A DNA stretch of 64,000 nucleotides from Ectopseudomonas chengduensis (GTDB taxonomy: Bacteria > Pseudomonadota > Gammaproteobacteria > Pseudomonadales > Pseudomonadaceae), in the NCBI RefSeq assembly GCF_015712065.1, contig NZ_JACFYZ010000009.1, forward strand, positions 62,001-126,000. The letters run 5' to 3'. Positions 17,447-26,165 of this stretch are shown here, in pieces (the first letter of the stretch is position 1; each line of letters starts with the position of its first letter). Both the position numbers and the translations under genes were made by a program. Below the pieces are notes generated by a model. That model was not told where the DNA came from and did not search any database. It saw only the letters and a list, made by a program, of their open reading frames with translations.

Positions 17447-18826
17447 TCAGAAGCTCAAGACTGCAATGCAGAGCAGAGCCGCAATTACCGGGATAACTAC
17501 CGTGATGACGAAGATATCCTTGTATGCCTGCTTGTGAGTCAGCCCCATGATCATCAGCATCGCGATCACCGCCCCGCAATGCGGCAGCGAATCGAGCCCG
17601 CCAGCGGTGATATTGGCGATACGGTGCAGCACCTCGGGCTCTACACCCATCTCGAGATAACGTGGCGCCAGGGTCTGCATGAAAATCTGCAGGCCACCAG
17701 ACGAGGAACCGACTATCCCCGAGACCACGCTGACCGAGGCGAACACCGACAACAGCGGCGGCAGATCCACTCCCAGTATCCATTGGGCGAATTGGGCGAA
17801 ACCTGCGGTCTGAGTGACCACCCCGCCAAAGCCGATTACCGCAGCAGTATTGAGCAGCGGCATGATCGCATCGTCAGCCCCCTGCCCCAGCAAGCCGACA
17901 GTATTGCGGCGCAACGCCGGAAACATCAGCACAGCCCCCCCAGTAGCGATCACCAGGGCCAGACTGGGCCAGAGAATCGGCTGCGCCTGGCTGAAGGCCA
18001 ACAGCCCACCCAGCGCCCCCTCACCTGGTACAGCCGCACCAGACAGAGCGAGCAGGCGCGGCAGGAGAATGATCCCCAGCACAACGATGATCGGCACCAA
18101 CGCCATACCCCAATGCGGACCGCTACCCGGCACACCGGCCAACTGCTGCATACGCTCGTCCTGTGCGTTAGGCTCGAATCCCTCGCCGCGCTCGCGCGCC
18201 AGGCGCCACTCACGCTGCAGATAGGCCATGCCCAGGCCGATCATCACCAGCGAGGCGAACAGACCAATCCAGGCACCAGCGAACAGGTCCGTACCCAGCG
18301 CACTGGCTGCGATCACGTTATGAATCGACGGAGAGCCAGGCAAGGCCGTCATGGTGAAGGTCCCCGCCCCCAGTGCAGTGGCGGCGCAGAACAATCGCTT
18401 GGGCAGATTGGCCTCGCGCATCAGGGTGATGCCCAGCGGATACATGGTGAAGATCACCACGAAAACCACCACCCCACCATAGGTGAGAACCGCACACACC
18501 AGCATCGCCACCCAGAGCGTGCGCTGCGTGCCCAGGCTGCGGGTAATGGCCTGCGCAATACTGCTGGCTGCCTGGCTGGCCGCCATGACCTTGCCGAAGA
18601 TCGCACCACAAAGAAACAACACGAAGAACTTGCCAGCAAAGGTGAATGCGCCCAAGGGGCCGAATGGAAAGTGCTCGAGCAGCGCACCTGATACGGCGAC
18701 GCCATTGGTGAGAGCCACCAGAATCGAACACAGCAATGCGGCGATGAATATGTTCACCCCGCGCAACGCCATGAAGATTAGTAGCGACAAGCCCAGCAAA
18801 AGCCCCAAATTCCCAAGCATCTGCAT
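17447..18826 (-). CDS. GntP-family permease
   Basis: 459 residues with about 12 hydrophobic membrane segments. It shows features of the gluconate:H+ symporter/GntP superfamily: SLGTQRTLWVAMLVCAVLTYG, LPGSPSIHNVI, GSSSGGLQIFMQTLAP and a final LDSLPHCGAVIAMLMI. Substrates in the family include gluconate, D-serine and other hydroxy acids; it cannot be chosen here. It is not linked to a kinase or regulator and is divergent from oprI. The 145-base gap to the GNAT gene (17302-17446) holds nothing I recognise. Confidence 0.9.
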   Translation of the reverse strand: MQMLGNLGLLLGLSLLIFMALRGVNIFIAALLCSILVALTNGVAVSGALLEHFPFGPLGAFTFAGKFFVLFLCGAIFGKVMAASQAASSIAQAITRSLGTQRTLWVAMLVCAVLTYGGVVVFVVIFTMYPLGITLMREANLPKRLFCAATALGAGTFTMTALPGSPSIHNVIAASALGTDLFAGAWIGLFASLVMIGLGMAYLQREWRLARERGEGFEPNAQDERMQQLAGVPGSGPHWGMALVPIIVVLGIILLPRLLALSGAAVPGEGALGGLLAFSQAQPILWPSLALVIATGGAVLMFPALRRNTVGLLGQGADDAIMPLLNTAAVIGFGGVVTQTAGFAQFAQWILGVDLPPLLSVFASVSVVSGIVGSSSGGLQIFMQTLAPRYLEMGVEPEVLHRIANITAGGLDSLPHCGAVIAMLMIMGLTHKQAYKDIFVITVVIPVIAALLCIAVLSF

Positions 18827-18994
18827 CTCCCTCTTTTATTGTTTTAGTTTGAAAACCGGGACAGTTATAACAGCTCGTACAACCTCAGCACTGTATCGAA
18901 TGCGTAACTGTCTATTTTTTAGCCAGCCCACGCAGGTTCTAGCCTTCAGCGTCCCGCCCAAAGAAAAAAAACTGCAACTCTTGCCCTGGCTCCG

Positions 18995-19022
18995 TTTACT
19001 TACTAAAAGTAATAGGTAGTAT
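18995..19022 (+). promoter_or_regulatory. Possible oprI promoter
   Basis: TTTACT (18995-19000), 16-base spacer, TAGTAT (19017-19022), about 70 bases before the oprI start in an AT-rich stretch (18827-19091) that otherwise carries no gene. The -35 match is modest. Confidence 0.35.
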
Positions 19023-19091
19023 GTACGCCGGCTAATTTCCCGCAGTTGGGGAATTGCTCTTTATGGAAAACTCCACCTCAAGGGGAACACG

Positions 19092-19343
19092 ATGAACAAC
19101 GTTCTGAAATTCTCTGCTCTGGCTCTGGCCGCAGTTCTGGCTACCGGTTGCAGCAGCATGTCCAAAGAAACCGAAGCTCGTCTGACTGCTACCGAAGACG
19201 CAGCTGCTCGCGCTCAAGCCCGTGCTGACGAAGCCTACCGCAAGGCCGATGAAGCTCTGGCCGCTGCTCAGAAAGCTCAGCAGACTGCTGACGAAGCTAA
19301 CGAGCGCGCTCTGCGCATGCTGGAAAAAGCCAGCCGCAAGTAA
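19092..19343 (+). CDS. oprI: Major outer membrane lipoprotein OprI
   Basis: 83 residues. The lipoprotein signal ends in the lipobox LATGC with the lipidated Cys at residue 20. The mature part is an alanine-rich helical coiled coil with a heptad pattern ending in ASRK, whose terminal Lys is the expected attachment point to peptidoglycan. This is the Pseudomonas equivalent of Braun's lipoprotein. A good Shine-Dalgarno (AAGGGG) precedes the ATG. It lies next to an L,D-transpeptidase, the enzyme class that attaches such lipoproteins to the wall. Confidence 0.97.
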   Translation: MNNVLKFSALALAAVLATGCSSMSKETEARLTATEDAAARAQARADEAYRKADEALAAAQKAQQTADEANERALRMLEKASRK

Positions 19344-19361
19344 TTGCGACTCGTTTTTTCG

Positions 19362-19394
19362 AAAGCCGCCCCAGGCAACTGGTGCGGCTTTTTT
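19362..19394 (+). terminator. Rho-independent terminator of oprI
   Basis: AAAGCCGC pairs with GCGGCTTT around a loop that itself has CCAG/CTGG, followed by a T run to 19394. Confidence 0.9.
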
Positions 19395-19444
19395 ATTACC
19401 TGCTCATGCCTGACCCTCTCCGAACAGCTCGATTGCCGGGCAAT

Positions 19445-19480
19445 AAAAAACCCGCATACACGAATGCAGGCGGGCTTTTT
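19445..19480 (-). terminator. Terminator of the L,D-transpeptidase gene
   Basis: CCCGC (19451-19455) and GCGGG (19470-19474) with inner GCAT/ATGC pairing; a run of six A upstream gives a T run on the minus strand, and a T run also exists on the plus strand, so it may act both ways. Confidence 0.8.
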
Positions 19481-19494
19481 ACAACTTTGCCGAA

Positions 19495-20451
19495 TCAGAA
19501 CGGGTTGTCGTTGCTCGCCACCACATTATCGGTCTGCGCCGCGATAGGTACCGGCATACCGTCCTCGGCAGCAACCACCTCACGGACCATCTCCCAGTCA
19601 AGGCGCAGGCCGCTGAGTTCATCACGCTTGAGCAACGCATTGATCACCGCAGTGTGCTTGTCGACAACAGAGGGGTCACCCTCGTCATCCAGTGGCGCAT
19701 GCGCTTCCAGATAGATCTTGCCGCTGCTTACACCAAACTTGTAGGGCTCGTTGATGATGCGTACCGGCGTGCCGACCGGCACCATGCCCGCCAGCTCCAG
19801 CACGTTGTGGTTGAGCATGCGGAAGCAGCCGTGGCTGACGCGCATGCCGATACCGAACTTCTTGTTCGAACCATGGATCAGGTAGCCAGGAAACGACAGC
19901 GTCATCTTGTAGGGGCCCAGCGGATTGTCCGGGCCAGGCGGCACCACGGTGGGCAGAATGTCGCCCTCGGCCGCATGCTCTTCGCGAATCGACTTCGGCG
20001 GATACCAGGCCGGGTTCGGCGTTTTCACGGTCACGCGGCCTGTGCCCAGCGGCGAACCCCAGCCCTCACGGCCAATGCCCAGCGGGAAGGTGTGCACCAC
20101 GTTCTGGCCTTTCGGGAAGTAGTACATCCGGTACTCGGCCAGATTGATCACGATGCCTTCGCGCGGACCGGGTGGCAGCACGTAACGAGTCGGCAGGATG
20201 ATCTCGGTACCCTCGCCCGGCAACCAGGGATCGACGCCCGGGTTGGCCGCGACTATTTCCAGATAGCCGAGATCGTTTGCCGTTCCCAGATCGGCGAAGG
20301 TGTCTTCGTACTTGGCCTTGATCACCTGTACCTGGCCCACCACATCTTCGCCCGGCGGCGGCAGTGGAAGTTCGAGTGCCTGTACCGCAGCGCTGGAGCA
20401 CAGTGCGACCAGAGTCAGACAGCGGTTGACCGCAGAGAAGCGCGACAACAT
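19495..20451 (-). CDS. L,D-transpeptidase (YkuD / ErfK-YbiS type)
   Basis: 318 residues from ATG 20451 (AAGGG 10 bases upstream); the frame is open well upstream but the signal peptide begins here. Signal peptide about 1-25 (ends VQA). A LysM-like GTEIILPTRYVLP segment sits near residue 80. The YkuD domain has YLIHGSNK and the catalytic SHGCFRM. It forms 3-3 cross-links in peptidoglycan or attaches lipoprotein to meso-diaminopimelate. Adjacency to oprI suggests it may anchor OprI; that is inference. Confidence 0.92.
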   Translation of the reverse strand: MLSRFSAVNRCLTLVALCSSAAVQALELPLPPPGEDVVGQVQVIKAKYEDTFADLGTANDLGYLEIVAANPGVDPWLPGEGTEIILPTRYVLPPGPREGIVINLAEYRMYYFPKGQNVVHTFPLGIGREGWGSPLGTGRVTVKTPNPAWYPPKSIREEHAAEGDILPTVVPPGPDNPLGPYKMTLSFPGYLIHGSNKKFGIGMRVSHGCFRMLNHNVLELAGMVPVGTPVRIINEPYKFGVSSGKIYLEAHAPLDDEGDPSVVDKHTAVINALLKRDELSGLRLDWEMVREVVAAEDGMPVPIAAQTDNVVASNDNPF

Positions 20452-20521
20452 CCGGGAGTCCCTTGAAGAGTTGAATGATATTGCGGCGATTGTACACCGC
20501 CGTTCGCAAGCCGGGCAGACG

Positions 20522-20803
20522 TCAGCCATCCGCCCAATTCGAGCACAGCCCCTGGCGCTGCGCCTCGAATGCCGCCAGGCAAGCGGGACACAGACGACGG
20601 TCACGCAGCCAGACCTTTTCCAGCGCCCGCCAACGCGGTTGCGCCGGCAACAAGCCACCGCAAAGCGTGCGATCAGCATGCCCACCCAGGCGCAACTGGC
20701 GAGCCACCAGATGCACACGCACCTCACGACAGGCGAACAGATCCAGCTGCTCATCCGGCTCGATCAGTTGGTAGGCATAAAGGGACCAGGCGGGACGCGG
20801 CAT
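20522..20803 (-). CDS. Small conserved protein with CPAC motif, function unknown
   Basis: 93 residues from ATG 20803 with GGAG 6 bases upstream, so it is very likely translated. It contains several cysteines, including CREVRVHLV near residue 24 and RLCPACLAAFEAQ near the C-terminus, which could form a small zinc-binding site. It is basic and has no membrane segment. It lies between the L,D-transpeptidase gene and tesA on the same strand, with gaps of 70 to 90 bases. I do not recognise a named family. Confidence 0.75.
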   Translation of the reverse strand: MPRPAWSLYAYQLIEPDEQLDLFACREVRVHLVARQLRLGGHADRTLCGGLLPAQPRWRALEKVWLRDRRLCPACLAAFEAQRQGLCSNWADG

Positions 20804-20892
20804 CTGGGGCTCCGTGACAGGTCGGCCACATTAGCCGAAAGGCTTGAGGCGGAAAAGCCTGTGCCTACTGTGTTTCCGCCGAAAACAGGCAC

Positions 20893-21498
20893 TTACAGCA
20901 GCGGTTTGAGCGTCGGCCAGACATTCTCCAGCAACACCGCCTGCGCAGACTCGGTCGGGTGAATGCCATCGGCCTGCATCATCCCCGGCACACCACCGAC
21001 ACCCTCGAGAAAGAACGGCACCAGCGGCACCTTCTTCTGCTCTGCCAAATCAGCGAAAACCTGGGCGAAAGACGTGGTGTAGCGCGCGCCATAGTTGGGT
21101 GGCAAACGCATACCGAGAAGCAGCACATCGGCACCGGCAGACTGCGACTTATCGATCATCGACGCAAGATTCTGTTGCAATTGCGCTGGGGGCTGGCCAC
21201 GCAGACCATCGTTCCCTCCCAACTCGATGATGACCAGCTCCGGCTTGTGCTCTGCAAGCAGCGCAGAGAGCCGCGCAGCACCGCCTGCGCTGGTATCGCC
21301 ACTGATTGAGGCATTGACCACCGAGTGCTCGAAACCCTCTTCATTCAGCCGCTTTTCCAGCAAGGCGACCCAGCCCTGGCGGCTATCCAGGCCAAAAGCG
21401 GCGCTGATACTATCGCCGACCACAAGCAGGGTGCCTGCAACCGCCTCCTGAGCCCAGAGCATCAGGGTCAAGGCACCACTCAACCACCATGCACGCAT
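20893..21498 (-). CDS. tesA: Multifunctional acyl-CoA thioesterase I / arylesterase TesA
   Basis: 201 residues. Signal peptide 1-21 (ends AVA), so it is periplasmic. It is an SGNH/GDSL hydrolase: VVGDSIS with nucleophile Ser30, GDTSAGG (oxyanion Gly), ELGGNDGLRG (Asn), and DGIHPT with the catalytic Asp-His. It hydrolyses acyl-CoAs and esters, with lysophospholipase activity in homologues. It is divergent from the ABC gene at 21510; only 11 bases separate the two start codons. Confidence 0.95.
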   Translation of the reverse strand: MRAWWLSGALTLMLWAQEAVAGTLLVVGDSISAAFGLDSRQGWVALLEKRLNEEGFEHSVVNASISGDTSAGGAARLSALLAEHKPELVIIELGGNDGLRGQPPAQLQQNLASMIDKSQSAGADVLLLGMRLPPNYGARYTTSFAQVFADLAEQKKVPLVPFFLEGVGGVPGMMQADGIHPTESAQAVLLENVWPTLKPLL

Positions 21499-21509
21499 TT
21501 GGAATCTCC

Positions 21510-22193
21510 ATGACTTCGAGCATTCTCGCTGCGCGGAACCTTAGCAAAGTGGTCAGCAGCGCGGAAGGCGAGCTGACCATCCTCCATGACCTCGATCTCG
21601 AACTGAGCAAAGGCGACAGCTTGGCCATCGTCGGGGCCTCAGGCTCTGGCAAATCCACCCTGCTCGGATTGCTCGCCGGTCTGGACCTGCCCAGCGGCGG
21701 CGCGGTACTGCTGGCCGGCAAAAACCTTAGCGAACTCGATGAAGACCAGCGCGCGCGCCTGCGCGCCGAGCATGTCGGCTTCGTATTCCAGTCGTTCCAA
21801 TTGCTCGACAGCCTCAACGCACTGGAGAACGTGATGCTGCCACTGGAGCTGGAAGGCCACGCCGATGCCCGCCAGCGCGCCCGGGCTCTGCTCGAACGCG
21901 TCGGCTTGGGTCAACGTCTGACGCACTACCCGCGCCAGCTTTCCGGTGGCGAGCAACAGCGCGTGGCCATTGCCCGCGCCTTCGCTGCAGAACCGGACGT
22001 GCTATTCGCCGATGAGCCCACCGGCAACCTCGACAGCCACACCGGAGAACGCATCAGCGACCTGCTGTTTCAGCTCAACCAGGAACGCGGTACCACCCTG
22101 GTGCTGGTCACCCACGACGAGCGCCTGGCGCACCGCTGCCAGCGCCTGATTCGCCTGGAAGCCGGACACCTGATCGATCGCGTGGAGCCCTGA
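21510..22193 (+). CDS. ABC transporter ATPase, LolD-like
   Basis: 227 residues from ATG 21510 (GGA 6 bases upstream); an in-frame start at 21489 would run into the tesA start. Walker A GASGSGKST (42-50), signature LSGGEQQR and Walker B VLFADEPTGNLDS are intact, and it belongs to the MacB/LolD group. The stop overlaps the permease ATG by one base (TGATG). Together they form an FtsX-type system; in other bacteria this pair next to tesA is often annotated as YbbA-YbbP. A role in envelope lipid or lipoprotein handling is inference from family and neighbours. Confidence 0.93.
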   Translation: MTSSILAARNLSKVVSSAEGELTILHDLDLELSKGDSLAIVGASGSGKSTLLGLLAGLDLPSGGAVLLAGKNLSELDEDQRARLRAEHVGFVFQSFQLLDSLNALENVMLPLELEGHADARQRARALLERVGLGQRLTHYPRQLSGGEQQRVAIARAFAAEPDVLFADEPTGNLDSHTGERISDLLFQLNQERGTTLVLVTHDERLAHRCQRLIRLEAGHLIDRVEP

Positions 22194-24697
22194 TGAAACG
22201 CGTGCCCGTCACTCGCCTGTTTTCGCTCGCTGCCCGCCAACTGCTGCGCGATGCCCGCGCTGGCGAGTTGCGGGTACTGTTCTTCGCCTTGCTGGTCGCT
22301 GTGGCCGCCAGCAGCGCCATCGGTTATTTCAGCGCACGCCTGAATGACGCCATGCTGCTGCGTGCCAGCGAGTTTCTCGCTGCTGATCTACGCCTGAGCG
22401 GCAGCTCGCCGGCCAGCCAGCAACAGATAGACGCGGGGCTCAAGCTGGGTCTCGATCACGCACAAGCGGTGGAGTTTTCCAGCGTGGTGGCGGCCCAGGA
22501 AGGCATTCAGCTGGCCAGCGTCAAGGCAGCCAATAGCCTTTATCCGCTGCGCGGCGAACTGAGGAGCGCTGCCGAACCCTACGCACCAGAGGAAGCGGGT
22601 TCCGGCCCGCGCCCCGGAGAAGTCTGGGCCGAAGCGCGCCTGATGGTCGCGCTGAATCTGAAGATTGGCGATGAACTGGAAATAGGCGCCAAAACCCTGC
22701 GCTTGAGCCGCGTGCTCACCTATGACCCCGACACTGCTGGCGACTTTTACAGTCTGACGCCGCGCGTGCTGATGCACCTGGACGACCTTGCCGCGACTGA
22801 AGTGGTACAACCCGGTAGCCGTGTGCGCTTTCGTGAACTCTGGCGCGGCGATGCCAATGCCCTGGCGGCCTACCGTCAGGCAGTCGAAGCCAGCTTGGAA
22901 CCCAACCAGCGCCTGGACGACGCTCGCGATGGCAATCGCCAGGTCGGCGGCGCCCTCGGCCGCGCCGAACGTTATCTGAACCTGGCCAGCCTGGCAGCCG
23001 TGTTGCTCGCTGGTGTCGCGGTAGCACTCTCCGCCGCTCGCTTCGCGGCGAGGCGCTTCGATGCCAGCGCGCTGCTGCGCTGCCTCGGGCTGTCACGGCG
23101 TGAAGCGTTGGCCCTGTTCGGCCTGCAGTTGGCACTGCTCGGGCTGATCGCCTGCCTGATCGGAGCACTGCTGGGTTGGGCCGGCCAACACGTGCTCTTC
23201 TATCTGCTGCGCGGGCTGATCCCGGATGATCTGCCGCCGGCCGACCTGTGGCCCGCATTGGCCGGCATGGCCACCGGCCTGGTGGCGCTGGCTGGTTTCG
23301 CCCTGCCGCCGCTGGCCGCGCTCGGCCGCGTGCCGCCGCTACGCGTCTTGCGCCGCGATATGCTACCGGTGCCGGCCAGCTCCTGGCTGGTCTACGGCGC
23401 AGCGCTGATCGCACTGGGTTTGATCATGTGGCGCCTGAGCCTGGATCTGCGCCTGACGCTGGCACTGCTGGGTGGCGGACTACTCGCCGCATTGCTGCTC
23501 GGCGGCCTGTTGTTGCTCGGTTTGCAGAGCCTGCGCCGCCTGCTGCAGCGCGCTGCCCTGCCCTGGCGCCTGGGCCTGGGCCAACTGCTGCGCCATCCGC
23601 TGGCGGCAGCCGGACAATCGCTGGCGTTCGGCCTGATCCTGCTGGCCATGGCGCTGATCGCCCTGCTGCGCGGCGAGCTGCTCGATACCTGGCAGGACCA
23701 GTTGCCGGAGGACGCGCCCAATCATTTCGCCCTCAATGTGCTGCCTGCCGAGCGCGATGCGTTCGCCGCACGCCTGGCCGAGCTATCGCCGCATCCAGCC
23801 CCGCTATATCCCGTGGTGCCGGGCCGTCTGATCATGATCAACGGTGAGCCGGTACGCCAACTGGTAACCAAGGAAAGTCGTGGCGAGCGCGCCATCCAGC
23901 GCGACCTGAGCCTGACCTGGGCCGAGGATCTGCCATCCGATAACCTGATCACCGCTGGCAATTGGTGGGGCGCGGCGCACGCCAGCGAGCTGCCAGGCGT
24001 TTCCGTCGAATCCGAGCTGGCCGAAAGCCTGCAACTGAAGCTCGGCGACCAGTTGCGTTTCAATGTCGGCGGTATCGAACGCGACGCGCAGGTCACCAGC
24101 CTGCGCCAGGTGGATTGGGACAGTTTCCAGCCCAACTTCTACATGATCTTCGAGCCGCAGACCCTGCAGGACCTGCCTGCCACCTACCTGACCAGCTTCT
24201 ACCTGCCGCCCGGCCAGGACGCGGAGCTGGTAGCCCTCAGCCGCGCCTTCCCCAGCGTGACGCTGCTGCAGGTCGACGCCCTGCTGGCGCAACTGCGCAG
24301 CATCCTCGCTCAGGTCACCCTGGCCATCGAGTACGTGCTGCTGTTCGTGCTCGCCGCCGGCATCACCGTGCTGCTCGCCGGGCTGCAAGCGACACTGGAC
24401 GAGCGCATTCGTCAGGGTGCGCTGCTGCGCGCACTGGGCGCCGAACGCAAGCTGCTGATCAGTGCCCGGCGCGCCGAATTCGGCCTGCTCGGCGCGGCTG
24501 CCGGCCTGCTGGCCGCTTTGGGCTGCGAGCTGGTGAGCTTTCTGCTCTATCGCTACGCATTCGACATGAGCTGGCAACCGCACCCCTGGCTGCTTCTGCT
24601 GCCGCTGATCGGCGCGCTGCTGATCGGTCTGGCCGGCGTGCTCGGCACCCGCCGCGCACTGAATGCCAGCCCTTTGAGCGTGCTACGCGAAGGCTGA
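22193..24697 (+). CDS. Large FtsX-like ABC permease (YbbP type)
   Basis: 834 residues. One N-terminal helix (about 25-45), a large periplasmic domain (about 50-255), a block of four to six helices in the middle (about 260-500), a second periplasmic domain, and three C-terminal helices (about 705-830) form the duplicated FtsX layout. ALGAERKLLISARRAEFG near residue 745 is the conserved coupling-helix region. It is translationally coupled to the LolD-like ATPase. The substrate is unknown. Confidence 0.92.
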   Translation: MKRVPVTRLFSLAARQLLRDARAGELRVLFFALLVAVAASSAIGYFSARLNDAMLLRASEFLAADLRLSGSSPASQQQIDAGLKLGLDHAQAVEFSSVVAAQEGIQLASVKAANSLYPLRGELRSAAEPYAPEEAGSGPRPGEVWAEARLMVALNLKIGDELEIGAKTLRLSRVLTYDPDTAGDFYSLTPRVLMHLDDLAATEVVQPGSRVRFRELWRGDANALAAYRQAVEASLEPNQRLDDARDGNRQVGGALGRAERYLNLASLAAVLLAGVAVALSAARFAARRFDASALLRCLGLSRREALALFGLQLALLGLIACLIGALLGWAGQHVLFYLLRGLIPDDLPPADLWPALAGMATGLVALAGFALPPLAALGRVPPLRVLRRDMLPVPASSWLVYGAALIALGLIMWRLSLDLRLTLALLGGGLLAALLLGGLLLLGLQSLRRLLQRAALPWRLGLGQLLRHPLAAAGQSLAFGLILLAMALIALLRGELLDTWQDQLPEDAPNHFALNVLPAERDAFAARLAELSPHPAPLYPVVPGRLIMINGEPVRQLVTKESRGERAIQRDLSLTWAEDLPSDNLITAGNWWGAAHASELPGVSVESELAESLQLKLGDQLRFNVGGIERDAQVTSLRQVDWDSFQPNFYMIFEPQTLQDLPATYLTSFYLPPGQDAELVALSRAFPSVTLLQVDALLAQLRSILAQVTLAIEYVLLFVLAAGITVLLAGLQATLDERIRQGALLRALGAERKLLISARRAEFGLLGAAAGLLAALGCELVSFLLYRYAFDMSWQPHPWLLLLPLIGALLIGLAGVLGTRRALNASPLSVLREG

Positions 24698-24751
24698 GAA
24701 CCGTGAGAGGGGTTTGCTAAACTTGGCGCCCCTCTTCATACCAAAGACACC

Positions 24752-25249
24752 ATGAGCCGCTATCGCCCCCCTCGCCCTGCCGGTACACCACTGATCACGC
24801 CAGAGGGCGAAGCGCGTCTGCGTGCCGAGCTTCACGAGTTGTGGCATGTACGCAGGCCACAGGTGACGCAATCGGTCAGCGAAGCGGCGGCCCAGGGCGA
24901 TCGTTCGGAGAACGCCGAATACACCTACGGCAAGAAGATGCTGCGCGAGATCGACAGCCGTGTGCGCTTTCTCACCAAGCGTCTGGAGAAGCTCAAGGTC
25001 GTCAGCGACAAGCCGTCCGATCCGAGCAAGGTGTACTTCGGCGCCTGGGTCACCATCGAAGACGAAGACGGCGAACAGTCGCGCTACCGCATCGTCGGCC
25101 CCGACGAGCTGGACCTGAAACAGGGCCTGATCAGTATCGACTCGCCTCTGGCCCGCGCCCTAGTCGGCAAGGAGCTGGACGCCGAAGTGCGGGTGCACAG
25201 CCCCAGTGGTGAGAAGACCTGCTATATCGTCGAAATCGAATATCCCTAG
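24752..25249 (+). CDS. greB: Transcript cleavage factor GreB
   Basis: 165 residues. An N-terminal coiled coil carries the acidic tip AAAQGDRSENAEYTYGKK (residues about 45-62) whose Asp and Glu hold the catalytic metal in the RNA polymerase active site; the C-terminal FKBP-like domain follows (FGAWVTIEDEDGEQ, GLISIDSPLARALVGKELD). The motif GDRSENAEYTYGKK with Tyr-Gly favours GreB over GreA. It rescues backtracked polymerase. Located 54 bases after the FtsX-type permease. Confidence 0.95.
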   Translation: MSRYRPPRPAGTPLITPEGEARLRAELHELWHVRRPQVTQSVSEAAAQGDRSENAEYTYGKKMLREIDSRVRFLTKRLEKLKVVSDKPSDPSKVYFGAWVTIEDEDGEQSRYRIVGPDELDLKQGLISIDSPLARALVGKELDAEVRVHSPSGEKTCYIVEIEYP

Positions 25250-25258
25250 GTGCTGTCG

Positions 25259-25308
25259 GAGCTCTGCTCGCGAATACTGGCGCCTAAAAAGCTTCGCGAG
25301 CAGAGCTC
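25259..25308. repeat. Inverted repeat GAGCTCTGCTCGCGAA
   Basis: Two 16-bp arms (25259-25274 and 25293-25308) are perfectly complementary around an 18-base loop. It lies 10 bases after greB and upstream of a convergent gene. The GAGCTCTGCTCGCGAA...GCTCCTAC style is a common short intergenic repeat in pseudomonads; it may also terminate both transcripts. Confidence 0.8.
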
Positions 25309-25344
25309 GCTCCTACGCAGATGGCCGGCTTCCCCACAGCCCAA

Positions 25345-25653
25345 CTAGCGCCGGGTAATCAGCCCCTGACGCGCCACCCGCACCAGCTCACCGACGGTTT
25401 GTGCCAGGTCCTCGGCGCTGGGGGCCTGGATCACGGCAAGGTCGAAGCTGTCGCGCGCGAAACGACTCAGCGACTCGCCGTTCTGCACGAACTGGATGCG
25501 AAAGGCACGCGACCCGGCCCAGCGCTTGGGCCAGCCTTCGAGATAACGCAGCAAGGTAGGCTGGTGGCTGCCGCCCAGCAGCACGCGCGGATTGCGCAGC
25601 AGCAGGCCCGAAGTGATGGGCGCCAGACGAATAAGGGGTTGGGGACAGATCAT
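25345..25653 (-). CDS. Small methyltransferase-like protein, function unknown
   Basis: 102 residues from ATG 25653 with GGAG 8 bases upstream. The segment DLAVIQAPSAEDLAQTVGELVRVARQGLI resembles the part of class I SAM-dependent methyltransferases around motifs II-III, but the Gly-rich SAM-binding motif I is not present. It may be a degenerate methyltransferase fold or an unrelated small protein. It sits between greB and lipA on the opposite strand. Confidence 0.65.
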   Translation of the reverse strand: MICPQPLIRLAPITSGLLLRNPRVLLGGSHQPTLLRYLEGWPKRWAGSRAFRIQFVQNGESLSRFARDSFDLAVIQAPSAEDLAQTVGELVRVARQGLITRR

Positions 25654-26054
25654 GGTCGAGTCTCCGCCTCGAGAATCCCGCTGGGCAGCGGTGAGAGGCG
25701 ACACCGAACCAGCGCTTTAGCGGAATTTCAGGCATTGATGACAACACCCTGTGGCGCCCCGCAAGTAGCTGTTTAAATCGGCGCAGGGCGCATCCTAGAG
25801 AAGCCCACGGCAAACTGTCAAGGCGCCCCCGACTTCGACCCCAACCTTCGATTGGGCGGCGGTCAATCCGCGCATTTCCATCCACTCAAAAGACCCGTTC
25901 CTGGCCCTGGACGCCCCGCCTGGCCAGATCGATTGCGGCCCTCGGCGCGACCTGACGTTTCGGCACGTAACAGAAAGTACGCAGCGATATCGAGGCCAAG
26001 TCGCCCGAAAATCCTGGAAAGCGCCTGTATAGAGGGGTCGCCGGAAACTGCAGG
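25654..26054. other. Non-coding stretch upstream of lipA
   Basis: About 400 bases without a gene I can support. It should hold the promoter of the small minus-strand gene and distal regulatory sites of lipA. The bases 26055-26165 that follow contain the inverted repeat and GG-N10-GC element listed separately. I see nothing else definite. Confidence 0.5.
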
Positions 26055-26058
26055 ACGA

Positions 26059-26074
26059 TGGCATGTTTCCTGCC
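26059..26074 (+). promoter_or_regulatory. Candidate sigma54 (-24/-12) promoter for lipA
   Basis: TGGCATGTTTCCTGCC has the obligatory GG (26060-26061) and GC (26072-26073) exactly 10 bases apart. Lipase genes in related pseudomonads are controlled by a sigma54-dependent system, which supports the reading. The element also lies inside a perfect 9-bp inverted repeat (26055-26063 and 26071-26079), which could instead be an operator or hairpin. It is 92 bases before the lipA start. Confidence 0.4.
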
Positions 26075-26165
26075 ATCGTTCTTGCGCCGTACGCGCCACG
26101 GGATGGGCGTGATCTGTGTTGCTGGAAGCAGCTGACTGCCTCAACAAAATCCTTCGAGAGCGCCC

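Noticed and set aside
17357..18691. 444-residue plus-strand frame opposite the GntP permease
   Set aside because: Gln/His/Arg-rich composition typical of an antisense to a membrane protein gene.
20452..20754. N-terminal extension of the L,D-transpeptidase
   Set aside because: It overlaps another likely gene and would bury the signal peptide; ATG 20451 is preferred.
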